Shown one piece after another: positions 1-8,418 of a stretch of 58,822 bases of DNA. This DNA is from an uncultured Bacilli bacterium (GTDB lineage Bacteria; Bacillota_I; Bacilli_A; RF39; UBA660): assembly GCA_944358375.1 (NCBI GenBank), contig CALVQT010000006.1, positions 1 through 58,822 on the forward strand, given 5' to 3'. Position 1 is the stretch's first letter. Each line of letters opens with the position of its first letter. The position numbers and the translations under genes are program-made. Below the pieces are notes generated by a model. It saw only the letters and a program-made list of their open reading frames with translations. It was not told where the DNA came from and searched no databases.

Positions 1-73
1 GCATAAAAAAACGAGACAATAAATCCCGTTTATGTTTAAAAATTTTTAGGACATTTTCGCAAAATATTGACAT
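1..73. repeat. Left copy of a 73-bp perfect terminal inverted repeat
   Basis: Bases 1-73 are the exact reverse complement of 58748-58820, and identity stops right after that. The repeat contains a small stem (AAACGAGA against TCCCGTTT with one G-T pair) which, read on the minus strand, is followed by a run of T, so it can also end transcription of the gene at 79-540. A repeat of this length at both ends in inverted orientation fits a dispersed element, such as an insertion sequence end, at which the contig stops. No transposase lies inside the window. Confidence 0.85.
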
Positions 74-78
74 CATTA

Positions 79-540
79 TTACTTTTTAACAACGAACTTA
101 AGCATTTTAAACTTTTTGTTTTTCGTAATGTTATTAAGTAATTTTTCTAATTTAAACTCAAATATTGTGAATATCAATAAAATAAAATACACTATTCCTT
201 TCAAAATATTTTTAATAATAAATATACCATTATTAAATTCTATAGATGCATCTACGTAATTCATATTATTTATTACTATTTTATATAAAATATAACTATT
301 AAATATACCAATTAATATAACTATTATTAATTTACTAATTCTAATACTTGAAAAATATCTTTTATAATTGTAAGCTACTGGTACTAATAAAAATATTATT
401 AATAAATCTATTAATAAGTATACTAATCCGAATAAATTACAATCAATTAGAAAATATTTAATAAATTCAACGATAGATAAAATAATATATATTACTGTTA
501 ATATAATAATTGTATATTTTTTATATTTATACATATTCAC
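79..540 (-). CDS. Small multi-pass membrane protein, function unknown
   Basis: This 153-residue protein is almost entirely hydrophobic. About four or five membrane segments can be drawn (roughly residues 9-30, 34-57, 67-88, 109-130), with a Lys/Asn-rich C-terminal tail, so it is an integral membrane protein. No family motif is recognised. The ATG has a good ribosome site (AAAGGAG, five bases upstream) and a TATAAT-like box precedes it, so the gene is probably real and transcribed alone. Its stop lies six bases from the left terminal repeat, whose hairpin could serve as its terminator. Confidence 0.6.
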   Translation of the reverse strand: MNMYKYKKYTIIILTVIYIILSIVEFIKYFLIDCNLFGLVYLLIDLLIIFLLVPVAYNYKRYFSSIRISKLIIVILIGIFNSYILYKIVINNMNYVDASIEFNNGIFIIKNILKGIVYFILLIFTIFEFKLEKLLNNITKNKKFKMLKFVVKK

Positions 541-622
541 TCCTTTATTACCTATATTATAGCATAATTACTTGCAAAACTAAATTATTTTATGATAATA
601 TATGTCTTGAAAGAAACTTTTT

Positions 623-660
623 AGAAAGGGGTTATCAATTTTACTTAAAAATTGTTTTTT
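623..660 (+). promoter_or_regulatory. Leader with ribosome site, hairpin and U-run before the RNB gene
   Basis: A strong Shine-Dalgarno (AGAAAGGGG, 623-631) lies far from the ATG at 666. Between them is a 7-bp hairpin (636-642 with 648-654) followed by six T. An in-frame TAA at 660-662 rules out an earlier start. The hairpin could loop out to bring the Shine-Dalgarno near the start, or act as an attenuator. The tatD leader (19332-19359, minus) has nearly the same arrangement and sequence. Confidence 0.55.
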
Positions 661-665
661 AAACT

Positions 666-2411
666 ATGGACATTAAAAAAAGTATAAGAAAATTTATATT
701 AAATAATGCGACTATTAATTCAACAAATGTTGATACATTTTTAAATAAACTGAAAAGCAAAAATATTACAACCAGCAAATTATTAAAAGCAATTTTTGAT
801 GTATTGAATGATTATATTTTTGAATTAAGTAAACATGATTATCAATATATTATAGATGATATTGATAAATGTATTAACTTATTAACAATTTTTTTTCAAA
901 ATAACAATTTTAACAAAGAAGAAATCGTTGTTAATAGAAATAGAATTAAGAAATCTAGTGGATCTTTGCTCGCATACGCAAGTAAATATGATAATGATAC
1001 TCTAAAAAAATTATCAGAAGATTTAGATTCTATCGTTTTAGATAAAGATTTATATATATATGAATTTGATGAATTTATTAAACAATTAATTGATAAAATT
1101 GAAAATCCAAATATCATAAAAAAATATTTTAATATTTATAAAAATATCATTCCTATTAATAAAACTAATATTTTTGATTATGTATTTAATAAATATATTA
1201 ATTCAATTAATGATAATAAAGAAAATTTACTTTATTATCTTACTTTAATGAGAATAACATATGATTCAAAAATTGATAAAAATAAATATGAAAATATATT
1301 ACTTGAATACAAAGATGACTTTTTTACTAATGAATTGCTAGGGTTATTTAATGGAAATAAATTTTCTTTATCAGCAGAGCAAGTATTAGAAAAATACCAC
1401 ATTGTAAAAGAAATAGAACCATCTCAAATACAGATTGATAAAAAAACAGATACAACAACACAAGAATTTGTTTTTACTATAGATAATGAAAATACTAAAT
1501 TAAGAGATGATGGTTTAAGCATTAGAAAAGATGGTAATAAATATATAATTGGTATACATATTGCAGACCCTGGTAAATATATTTCACCAAATAGTCAAAT
1601 TGATACTATTGCTAAAAACAATTTTAAAAGCTCTCAATATACAACAATTCTACCACCAAATTATGAAAAATTTTTTTCTCTTGATGAAGGAGGACCTAAA
1701 AGTGTTATTACTTTATATGTAGTAATGAATGATGCTGGGGAAATACTAGATTATTATATTAAAGAAAATGAAATTATTGTTAGTAATAACTTATCTTACA
1801 TATCAAGTGATTATATTTTAAATAATAGTACGAAAAGCAAATTAAAAAAATCATTAGAAGAATTATACATGCTTTCTAAAGCACTTGAATATAAAAATAA
1901 AAATAAACTAGAATACTGGAGAAAAAAAGAATTTTCTAAATCTGAAAATTATAAAAATATATCATTTAAAAGTGATATGATAGTAAGAGAGTTTATGGTA
2001 TTGTACAATTCATTACTTAGTGATTTTACTGTAGATAAAAATATTCCATACATTTACAAATGGCAAAATAAAGAATACATTAGTGACTTATTGAGTAGAT
2101 ATAATTTAAAAGATTATCAGATCATAAAAGATATTACAAAAGAATTATACTTAGATAGCAAGTATTCTACTTTTCCAAGATATCACAATGGTATTGGAAT
2201 ATCTTCTTATTCAAACTCTGGTAATCCATTAAGAAAATATCCTGATTTATATACACAATATTTATTACATAAATTTAATTTTAAAGATAAAGATTTTTAT
2301 TTTGATGAAGAAGAATTTCAAAGGTTAGTTAATTATTTTAATCAAAGAAATTTTGAATTATCATTAATGAAGGCTGAATATAAAAGAGCTTTAAAATATT
2401 ATAATAACTAA
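666..2411 (+). CDS. Divergent RNB-domain (RNase II/R-like) protein
   Basis: The C-terminal half (about residues 265-560) is an RNB exoribonuclease domain. Recognisable blocks are the TID...RDDG active-site segment (273-283), HIADPGKYI (298-306), and NPLRKYPDLY, matching the family's SPIRRYPDL. In RNase II numbering one of the four metal-binding aspartates is replaced by leucine (Leu279), while the others (Asp273, Asp281, Asp282) remain. The first 250 residues are helical and unrecognised. No cold-shock or S1 domain is visible, so this is not a normal RNase R, which is usually over 700 residues. It may be a weakened nuclease or an RNA-binding derivative. It converges on the ATPase gene with a 4-bp overlap. 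Confidence 0.75.
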   Translation: MDIKKSIRKFILNNATINSTNVDTFLNKLKSKNITTSKLLKAIFDVLNDYIFELSKHDYQYIIDDIDKCINLLTIFFQNNNFNKEEIVVNRNRIKKSSGSLLAYASKYDNDTLKKLSEDLDSIVLDKDLYIYEFDEFIKQLIDKIENPNIIKKYFNIYKNIIPINKTNIFDYVFNKYINSINDNKENLLYYLTLMRITYDSKIDKNKYENILLEYKDDFFTNELLGLFNGNKFSLSAEQVLEKYHIVKEIEPSQIQIDKKTDTTTQEFVFTIDNENTKLRDDGLSIRKDGNKYIIGIHIADPGKYISPNSQIDTIAKNNFKSSQYTTILPPNYEKFFSLDEGGPKSVITLYVVMNDAGEILDYYIKENEIIVSNNLSYISSDYILNNSTKSKLKKSLEELYMLSKALEYKNKNKLEYWRKKEFSKSENYKNISFKSDMIVREFMVLYNSLLSDFTVDKNIPYIYKWQNKEYISDLLSRYNLKDYQIIKDITKELYLDSKYSTFPRYHNGIGISSYSNSGNPLRKYPDLYTQYLLHKFNFKDKDFYFDEEEFQRLVNYFNQRNFELSLMKAEYKRALKYYNN

Positions 2412-4933
2412 AATCTTCTTTCTATATTTAGCTTTTTTAATATTATTTTTCTAATCATATCAATAATTATTATTGTAAATGCAAATAATAACATTATATC
2501 AAATTCTATCAATGTTAGTCCTGTTGTTCTAAATAATTCTCCTCCATAATATATTAATAATATTTGTACGCTTGATATAAATAAAAATATTAATAAAAAT
2601 ATTTTGTTTTTAAATAAATTAGATAAAATATTTAATCTATGAGTTCTTGAATTAAATGCTAAAAATATATCAATAAAAATAAATAATCCAAAAAAAGCGG
2701 TTAATAAATACTTATCTGTAATATTGTAAGAATATATATTTTTTACGAAACTTGATTTAAGAAAAAATATACATAATAACATTGCATATATTCCATCAAC
2801 TATTATTTGATTTAACATATATGAATTAATTATTTTTTCATTTTTATTTTTGGGCTTTTCTTTCATATATTCTTTTAATGCAGGTTCGAATGAAAATGCA
2901 AGTCCAGCGAATGTATCCATTACCATATTTACCCATAATACCTGAATAACTGTAATCGGAGCCAATATACCTATAAATGGTCCTACAATACTTAATAAAA
3001 CAGCACATAAATTAACACTCAATTGAAAAGTTACGAACTTTCTTATATTTTTAAAAATTGTTCTACCATATAAAATAGCAAAGCATATAGAAGATATATT
3101 ATTATCTAGAATTATAATATCACTTGTTTCTTTTGCAATATCGCTTCCGCTTCCCATTGAAAATCCAACATCAGCATGTTTTAAAGCAGGAGCATCATTA
3201 ACTCCATCTCCAGTCATTCCCACTACTAGTCCTTTCATTTGAGCTATTTTAACAAGCCTATTTTTATCTTGAGGCAAGCTTCTACATAAAACTTTTAATT
3301 TATTTAACACTTTCATTACTTCACTATCACTCATATTATTAAATTCTTCACTTGTTAAAACTATATCATTTTCATTTTCAATAATATTTAATTCATTTGC
3401 TATATTAGTAGCAGTATCTTTTGCATCTCCAGTAATCATAACAACACTAATACCTGAGTCTTTTATTTCTTTAACAGCATTATAGGCTTCTTTTCTAATA
3501 TTATCTTTTAAAAAAATAAAACCAATTAATGTTAAACCATTAAATTCATCATTACTAGAATACGCAAGAGCAATGACTCTAAGACCACTAGAAGTTTTAG
3601 ATTTAATATAATTTATAATATTATCCTTTTGTATTAAAACTTTTACTTGATTATTTTCATTAATATACTTAGTACATTTGTTCAATATTATTTCATATGC
3701 GCCTTTATAAAAAACGGTTTTATTATTATAATTTGTAGTAACGCTAGAATATTTGCTTTCACTGCTAAATTCAGTTTTATTAATAATCTTATATTTTTCT
3801 TTTTTATCAGTTCTACAATATTCAAGAATTGCTCTATCTGTTGTATTACTTCCAGTTACTTTATTATTTATATAAAAAGAATCATTATTATATACTAATG
3901 CTTGATAAAATATATCATTTAATTGACTAATATTATTTAATGAAGCATCAACAACTTCTATAACTTTTAATTTCCCTTCAGTAAGAGTTCCTGTTTTATC
4001 AGTGAATAAAATGTTTAAAGAGCCTGATGTTTCAATACCAACTAATTTTCTAACTAACACATTTTTTTTAAGTAATCTTTTCATATTTGAAGATAATACT
4101 AAAGTAATCATCATAGGTAGTCCTTCAGGTACAGCCATAACAACAACCGCAACGCTTAGAGTTAACGCATATAATATATGAGACAATATATCATTATAAT
4201 TGCCAGGTATTACTACAGCATTTAACATATATGAAATAAACACCAAAAAAGCTGAAATATACCCAAAAAAACTTATTATTCTAGCTAAATTCCTAAGTCT
4301 AGATTTAAGAGGACTTTCAAGTGAAACATCTTGAATGTCTAAAGCAACTTTTCCATAAAATGTCTTATCACCCACACTAGTTACTTCAATAATTGCACTT
4401 TTAGATGTTACTACACTACCTCTATAAACAATATCATTATTTTTTTTATATTTTTCTTTTGACTCACCCGTTAAAATACTTTCATCGACATATAAATTTC
4501 CATTAATAATCTTTCCATCCGCAGGTATTTTGTCTCCATTTTCAATTAAAACAATATCACCTACCACTAATTCATCGATATTTATAATTTTTTTCTTTTT
4601 ATTTCTTATTACTTTCACATCGGTTAATGCATTTTCTTCATTTAATTTTTCAAATGCTTTTTCACTTCCATATTCTGAAATTACTGATATGAAAGAAGCA
4701 AGAAAAACAGCTATTGCTATTCCAATAGTTTCAAATAAATCATTTTTATTAAATATTAACAACAATTTTATAGCCAGTGCCATTAAAAGTATTTTTACAA
4801 TTGGGTCATTAAAAGATTCTATTATTAAAGAAAGAATTGTAACTTTCTTTTTATTAGTTATCATATTATTCCCATATAATTTTCTTGATTTTATTATTTC
4901 TTCATCTGTTAAACCACTTATATTATTATTCAT
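2408..4933 (-). CDS. P-type cation-transporting ATPase (Ca2+-ATPase-like, P2 type)
   Basis: The protein (841 residues) has all P-type ATPase hallmarks: TGES in the actuator domain (155-158), PEGLP in membrane helix 4 (269-273), the phosphorylated Asp312 in DKTGTLT, the hinge TGDGVNDAP, and about ten membrane helices. PEGLP and the WVNMVMDT segment in helix 6 are typical of calcium pumps of the SERCA/PMCA group. The likely role is ATP-driven export of Ca2+ or another cation across the cell membrane. Substrate is inferred from family only. No Shine-Dalgarno precedes the ATG, and a plausible promoter (TTGTCA, 17 bp, TAATAA; 4942-4970) would start the transcript within a few bases of it. Confidence 0.9.
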   Translation of the reverse strand: MNNNISGLTDEEIIKSRKLYGNNMITNKKKVTILSLIIESFNDPIVKILLMALAIKLLLIFNKNDLFETIGIAIAVFLASFISVISEYGSEKAFEKLNEENALTDVKVIRNKKKKIINIDELVVGDIVLIENGDKIPADGKIINGNLYVDESILTGESKEKYKKNNDIVYRGSVVTSKSAIIEVTSVGDKTFYGKVALDIQDVSLESPLKSRLRNLARIISFFGYISAFLVFISYMLNAVVIPGNYNDILSHILYALTLSVAVVVMAVPEGLPMMITLVLSSNMKRLLKKNVLVRKLVGIETSGSLNILFTDKTGTLTEGKLKVIEVVDASLNNISQLNDIFYQALVYNNDSFYINNKVTGSNTTDRAILEYCRTDKKEKYKIINKTEFSSESKYSSVTTNYNNKTVFYKGAYEIILNKCTKYINENNQVKVLIQKDNIINYIKSKTSSGLRVIALAYSSNDEFNGLTLIGFIFLKDNIRKEAYNAVKEIKDSGISVVMITGDAKDTATNIANELNIIENENDIVLTSEEFNNMSDSEVMKVLNKLKVLCRSLPQDKNRLVKIAQMKGLVVGMTGDGVNDAPALKHADVGFSMGSGSDIAKETSDIIILDNNISSICFAILYGRTIFKNIRKFVTFQLSVNLCAVLLSIVGPFIGILAPITVIQVLWVNMVMDTFAGLAFSFEPALKEYMKEKPKNKNEKIINSYMLNQIIVDGIYAMLLCIFFLKSSFVKNIYSYNITDKYLLTAFFGLFIFIDIFLAFNSRTHRLNILSNLFKNKIFLLIFLFISSVQILLIYYGGELFRTTGLTLIEFDIMLLFAFTIIIIDMIRKIILKKLNIERRF

Positions 4934-4941
4934 ATAATATT

Positions 4942-4970
4942 TTATTAAATAAAATAAATTTTAATGACAA
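4942..4970 (-). promoter_or_regulatory. Candidate promoter of the P-type ATPase, near-leaderless
   Basis: Read on the minus strand, TTGTCA (4965-4970) and TAATAA (4942-4947) are separated by 17 bp. The expected start is only about 2-5 bases from the ATG at 4933, and no ribosome site is present. Confidence 0.4.
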
Positions 4971-5034
4971 AATTATTCATTTTATATATTTATTATGATA
5001 AAATTAGTTTATGTATTATAAGTAGAGGTATTTA

Positions 5035-5523
5035 ATGAAAAGAGTAAACAAAGATAATTATTATTTAGATATAGCGCAAGCTGCATTAGAAAGATCGACA
5101 TGCTTAAGAAAAAAATGGGGAGCTGTAATCGTTAAAAATGATGAAATTATATCAACCGGATATAATGGAGCTCCAAGAGGAAGAAAAAATTGTGATGATA
5201 TTGGAAAATGTATAAGAGAAGAATTAAACATTCCACGTGGTGAAAGATACGAATTGTGCAGAAGTGTTCATGCTGAACAAAATGCCATTATTTCAGCGTC
5301 TAGAAAAGATATGGTTGGCGCAACATTATATGAAGTAGGAATTGATAGTACAACTGGAGAGTATGTTAAAGATGCAATGCCTTGTGCAATGTGTAAAAGA
5401 GTTATTATTAATAGTGGCATTACAAAAATGGTTTTCAGAGATAGCAAAGATAAATATAGAACAATAATGGTAGAGGAATTAATTGATAATGATGATAGTT
5501 TAGAAGGAAAGTTTGGCTACTAG
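5035..5523 (+). CDS. comEB: dCMP deaminase family protein (ComEB-like)
   Basis: This 162-residue zinc-dependent cytidine/deoxycytidylate deaminase has the HAEQNAI motif (zinc His and catalytic Glu) followed by PCAMCKR with the two zinc cysteines. The length and the N-terminal block ALERSTCLRKKWGAVIV match bacterial dCMP deaminases, which convert dCMP to dUMP for dTTP synthesis. In Bacillus the homologue sits in the comE competence operon, but no comEA/comEC is nearby here. A TAGAGG ribosome site lies just before the ATG. It is head-on to replication and probably co-transcribed with the glycosyltransferase eight bases downstream. Confidence 0.88.
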   Translation: MKRVNKDNYYLDIAQAALERSTCLRKKWGAVIVKNDEIISTGYNGAPRGRKNCDDIGKCIREELNIPRGERYELCRSVHAEQNAIISASRKDMVGATLYEVGIDSTTGEYVKDAMPCAMCKRVIINSGITKMVFRDSKDKYRTIMVEELIDNDDSLEGKFGY

Positions 5524-5531
5524 GAGTAATC

Positions 5532-6386
5532 GTGAAAATTGATATAATTGTTATTGCATATAATCAAAGTGAAAATATAAATAATTTTTATGAAAAACTA
5601 TCCAGCGAATTAAAAGGAATAAAGTATAAAATTGTTTTTGTTGATAATGGTTCAACAGATAATACTTTTAATGAAATAAAAAAACTTTGTTCTAAAAATG
5701 AAGCTAATGTTAAAACAATATTATTATCTAAAAAATATAATGCTAATAATGCGATTGTGTCTGCTATGAATTACACAACAAATGATTACGTTTGCGTATA
5801 TGATTTTTCCTATCCTATTAATTATATAAAAAAAGCACTTACGTGTATAAATGAAAACAATTATGATTGTATTTGCTATTGTAAGAGATTTAAAGAAGTT
5901 AATATTTTTAAAAAACAAATAACTAAATTAATAAATAAATTACTAAATATAAATATAATAAATGATAAAACTAATTGTCGTATATTTAATAGAAATATGA
6001 TTAATTCTATTCTAAAATTTTCAAAAGATAATATAATTAAATTTGATACTTTTGATAATTTAGGATTTAATATTTATTATGATAAACTAAAATCTAATGA
6101 TTTAAATGAGTACAAGATTGTTATTCCAAAGAATTTAAAACTACCATTAATTGGAATGTTACTTGGTATATCATTATCTATTATTTCTATATTATTTATA
6201 ATTTTAACATTTATATTTACAAAAATTACTATATCTTTAATTTTTATATTTTTGTTTTTATTATTTAGTGGCATTAATTTTATCTATATTGGAGTATTAA
6301 GTAGAAATATAATACAATACATAAATAAGGATGAAGCAAATTATATAATAAAAGAAAAATATGGCTTTGATGAAAATGTGTTATAA
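5532..6386 (+). CDS. Family 2 glycosyltransferase with C-terminal membrane helices
   Basis: Residues 3-100 follow the GT2 pattern of dolichol-phosphate-mannose-synthase or GtrB-like enzymes (IIVIAYN; VDNGSTDNT). Two membrane helices occupy about 207-232 and 235-258, as in polyprenyl-phosphate glycosyltransferases. The position of the DxD metal site reads YDFSYP (91-95) instead of the usual DADLQDP, so the second aspartate is lost and activity is uncertain. Translation starts at GTG behind a TAGGAG site that overlaps the upstream stop. It shares a transcript with comEB and ends at a strong bidirectional terminator. The acceptor cannot be told from sequence. Confidence 0.75.
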   Translation: MKIDIIVIAYNQSENINNFYEKLSSELKGIKYKIVFVDNGSTDNTFNEIKKLCSKNEANVKTILLSKKYNANNAIVSAMNYTTNDYVCVYDFSYPINYIKKALTCINENNYDCICYCKRFKEVNIFKKQITKLINKLLNINIINDKTNCRIFNRNMINSILKFSKDNIIKFDTFDNLGFNIYYDKLKSNDLNEYKIVIPKNLKLPLIGMLLGISLSIISILFIILTFIFTKITISLIFIFLFLLFSGINFIYIGVLSRNIIQYINKDEANYIIKEKYGFDENVL

Positions 6387-6423
6387 AATAAAACTATTTT
6401 ACAAGTGTAAATAGTTTTATTTT
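6385..6423. terminator. Bidirectional terminator between glycosyltransferase and tsaD
   Basis: A 15-bp perfect stem (6385-6399 with 6409-6423) with a nine-base loop, A-rich on one side and T-rich on the other, works in both directions. It overlaps both convergent stop codons. Confidence 0.85.
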
Positions 6424-7423
6424 ATAACTTTATATGACTTTGTGCATTAGTAGATAATAAAGAAAATTGTTTATTTTTATATAATACATACGCTGCTGCT
6501 CCAATCATTGCTGCATTATCTGTACAATATTTTTTAGGTGGCATATGCATTGTAACCCCAAGACTATCACACATTTCTTTCAATGCCTCCCTTATATGGC
6601 TATTTGCCGCAACTCCACCACTTATCAAAAATGTTTTTAAATTATATTTAATTAGTGCTTTTTTTGTTTTATCAACTAAGTGTGATGTAACGCAATCTTG
6701 AAATGATCTGGCTAAATCATATTTGTTTACTTCGTTTCCTCTTTGTTTCTCATTATGAACTAAATTATTAACATGGCTTTTAATTCCACTAAAACTAAAG
6801 TTAAATGACTCATCATTTAATATTTGAGGCATTTTATATGTAGGTTCCCCCTGTAGAGCATATTTTTCTACATTAGGTCCTCCTGGATATGGCAAATCAA
6901 GTATTCTTGCCACTTTATCATAAGCTTCGCCAATCGCATCATCTAATGTTTGCCCTAAATATTCAAATTTATCTTCTTCTTCCATTAATATCAAATCAGT
7001 ATGTCCACCTGAAACTATTAATGATAGTAATGGGTATTCTATATCATTTCCAATCATATTAGCATAAATATGTCCCATCATATGATTAGTTGCTATAAAT
7101 GGTTTATTATATATAAAAGCCAATGTTTTAGTAGCCTCTACTCCTACTAATAAACTTCCAAGTAATCCAGGCCCATATGTACAAGCAAAAGCATCCATAT
7201 CTTCTAATTTCATATTCGCTCTTTCTAGACATTCATCTATCACCATTGTTATATTTTCTAGATGAAGTCTACTTGCAACTTCTGGAACTACTCCTCCATA
7301 TTTTGTATGAACATCAATTTGTGAATTAATAACTGTTGCAATATCTTCATTACCATTTTTAATAATACTTACACTTGTTTCATCGCAAGATGATTCTACT
7401 GATAATATATATATATCTTTCAT
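6422..7423 (-). CDS. tsaD: tRNA N6-adenosine threonylcarbamoyltransferase TsaD
   Basis: TsaD transfers the threonylcarbamoyl group to A37 of ANN-decoding tRNAs, together with TsaB, TsaE and TsaC. The 333-residue length is typical. Visible motifs are VESSCDETS at the N-terminus, HMMGH with metal ligands His114 and His118, and the ASKHA ATP-binding glycines (GPGLLGSLLVG, VSGGHTDLI, FSGIKS, ISGGVAANS). It is the last gene of a tsaB-rimI-tsaD unit whose order is conserved in Firmicutes and whose coding regions overlap. It ends at a strong terminator. Confidence 0.97.
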   Translation of the reverse strand: MKDIYILSVESSCDETSVSIIKNGNEDIATVINSQIDVHTKYGGVVPEVASRLHLENITMVIDECLERANMKLEDMDAFACTYGPGLLGSLLVGVEATKTLAFIYNKPFIATNHMMGHIYANMIGNDIEYPLLSLIVSGGHTDLILMEEEDKFEYLGQTLDDAIGEAYDKVARILDLPYPGGPNVEKYALQGEPTYKMPQILNDESFNFSFSGIKSHVNNLVHNEKQRGNEVNKYDLARSFQDCVTSHLVDKTKKALIKYNLKTFLISGGVAANSHIREALKEMCDSLGVTMHMPPKKYCTDNAAMIGAAAYVLYKNKQFSLLSTNAQSHIKL

Positions 7424-7755
7424 TATTTCACCTTCTCCATAATTATTGCACTATCCTGTTCATAATATCTTTCTCTTAAACTAATTTCTTTAAATCCAAG
7501 CTTAGTATATAATCTTATAGCTTCAATATTATTTTCATTTACCTCTAGCATTATTTTATTATAATTTTCTTTATTAATAACTTCTTTCATTAAAGCAGTT
7601 GCAATACCTTTTTTTCTTTCATTTTCATCCACAAACAAATTCATAATATCTATAACACCATCAACAAGTCTAATTTCTAAATATCCAAGTACTAAATCAC
7701 CATTAAAATAATTATATACACTATCTATATCACTAATTATCTGTTTTTGTATCAT
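7423..7755 (-). CDS. rimI: Ribosomal-protein-alanine N-acetyltransferase RimI (short)
   Basis: GNAT-fold acetyltransferase. The acetyl-CoA motif appears as NERKKGIATALMKEVI, followed by LEVNENNIEAIRLYTKLGFKEI and the RERYY tail, the RimI signature. The usual substrate is the N-terminal alanine of ribosomal protein S18. At 110 residues it is shorter than most RimI proteins (about 145-150), with the first beta-strands and helices trimmed, while the cofactor core is kept. The start overlaps the 3' end of tsaB by 23 bp and the stop overlaps the tsaD start, so translation is coupled. Confidence 0.88.
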   Translation of the reverse strand: MIQKQIISDIDSVYNYFNGDLVLGYLEIRLVDGVIDIMNLFVDENERKKGIATALMKEVINKENYNKIMLEVNENNIEAIRLYTKLGFKEISLRERYYEQDSAIIMEKVK

Positions 7756-8299
7756 TTTTTTCTACCTCGATTTTCTTAATATAATTTGCTTTTACATGAT
7801 GTGGATTTTCGCTATTAAAATTACTACAATATTTTATTATTTTATCAACATCTAAATTATATGATACCTCTTTATATTCTATATTATCAATTTCACTATA
7901 AAATTCATCAACTAAAGGATTATTATTTTCGTCAAATGCACTTATATAATATCCTTTATTATCTTTAATAACAGCTTTTTTATTTTCTTTTAAATTACTA
8001 CTTATTAAATATGCAGTCAAACTTGATATTGTATTAATATCAATTTTTAGTGCATATGCTAAAGTTTTTGCTATCGATAATCCTATTCTAATTCCCGTAA
8101 AACTACCTGGCCCATTAACTACTATAATTTTACATAAATCATGTATATTTAGATTATTTTCTTTAAATATGCTTTCAATCATAGGTAAAGTATATATTGA
8201 ATGACTAAATTCACTTTCTTGAGTTTTAACAAATAACTTATCATTATTTTTTAAAGCTATTGTAATTAAATTATCATGTGTATCTATAAATAAAATCAT
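7733..8299 (-). CDS. tsaB: tRNA threonylcarbamoyladenosine biosynthesis protein TsaB
   Basis: TsaB is the partner and activator of TsaD in t6A synthesis. Its N-terminal ASKHA lobe is plain: ILFIDTHDNLITIAL, then NGPGSFTGIRIGLSIAKTLAYAL, the family signature. I place the start at the ATG at 8299 (MILFIDTHD), behind an AGAGG ribosome site. The reading frame is open 12 codons further up to a TTG, but that stretch carries the promoter -10 box. At 188 residues the C-terminal half is somewhat short but recognisable. First gene of the tsaB-rimI-tsaD operon. Confidence 0.93.
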   Translation of the reverse strand: MILFIDTHDNLITIALKNNDKLFVKTQESEFSHSIYTLPMIESIFKENNLNIHDLCKIIVVNGPGSFTGIRIGLSIAKTLAYALKIDINTISSLTAYLISSNLKENKKAVIKDNKGYYISAFDENNNPLVDEFYSEIDNIEYKEVSYNLDVDKIIKYCSNFNSENPHHVKANYIKKIEVEKNDTKTDN

Positions 8300-8323
8300 A
8301 TTACGCCTCTTTTCTTCATGTGT

Positions 8324-8332
8324 ATTATAACA
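8324..8332 (-). promoter_or_regulatory. Extended -10 promoter of tsaB
   Basis: On the minus strand the sequence reads TGTTATAAT, a consensus -10 box with the upstream TG. It lies about 25 bases before the tsaB ATG and inside the apparent 5' extension of the frame, which supports the later start. Confidence 0.6.
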
Positions 8333-8390
8333 CAATTATACAAATATGTTTAGTTAAAATGCTATATTTTTAATATTTGTCATAAATATA

Positions 8391-8418
8391 AAAGAATAGA
8401 TTTTAATATCTATTCTTT
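8391..8418 (-). terminator. Terminator of ftsH
   Basis: An 11-bp perfect stem (AAAGAATAGAT paired with its complement) with a six-base loop overlaps the ftsH stop codon. On the minus strand it is followed by an AT-rich, T-containing stretch. Confidence 0.7.

Noticed and set aside
5234..5239. CACGTG core in comEB, as a possible extra parS site
   Set aside because: The flanks (CATTC and GTGAA) differ from parS at several positions and the bases are coding. Similar cores in gyrA (32908) and gyrB (34390) also fail in the flanks.
7733..8335. Longer tsaB starting at a TTG at 8335
   Set aside because: The added codons contain the extended -10 box. The ATG at 8299 has a ribosome site and gives the normal N-terminus.
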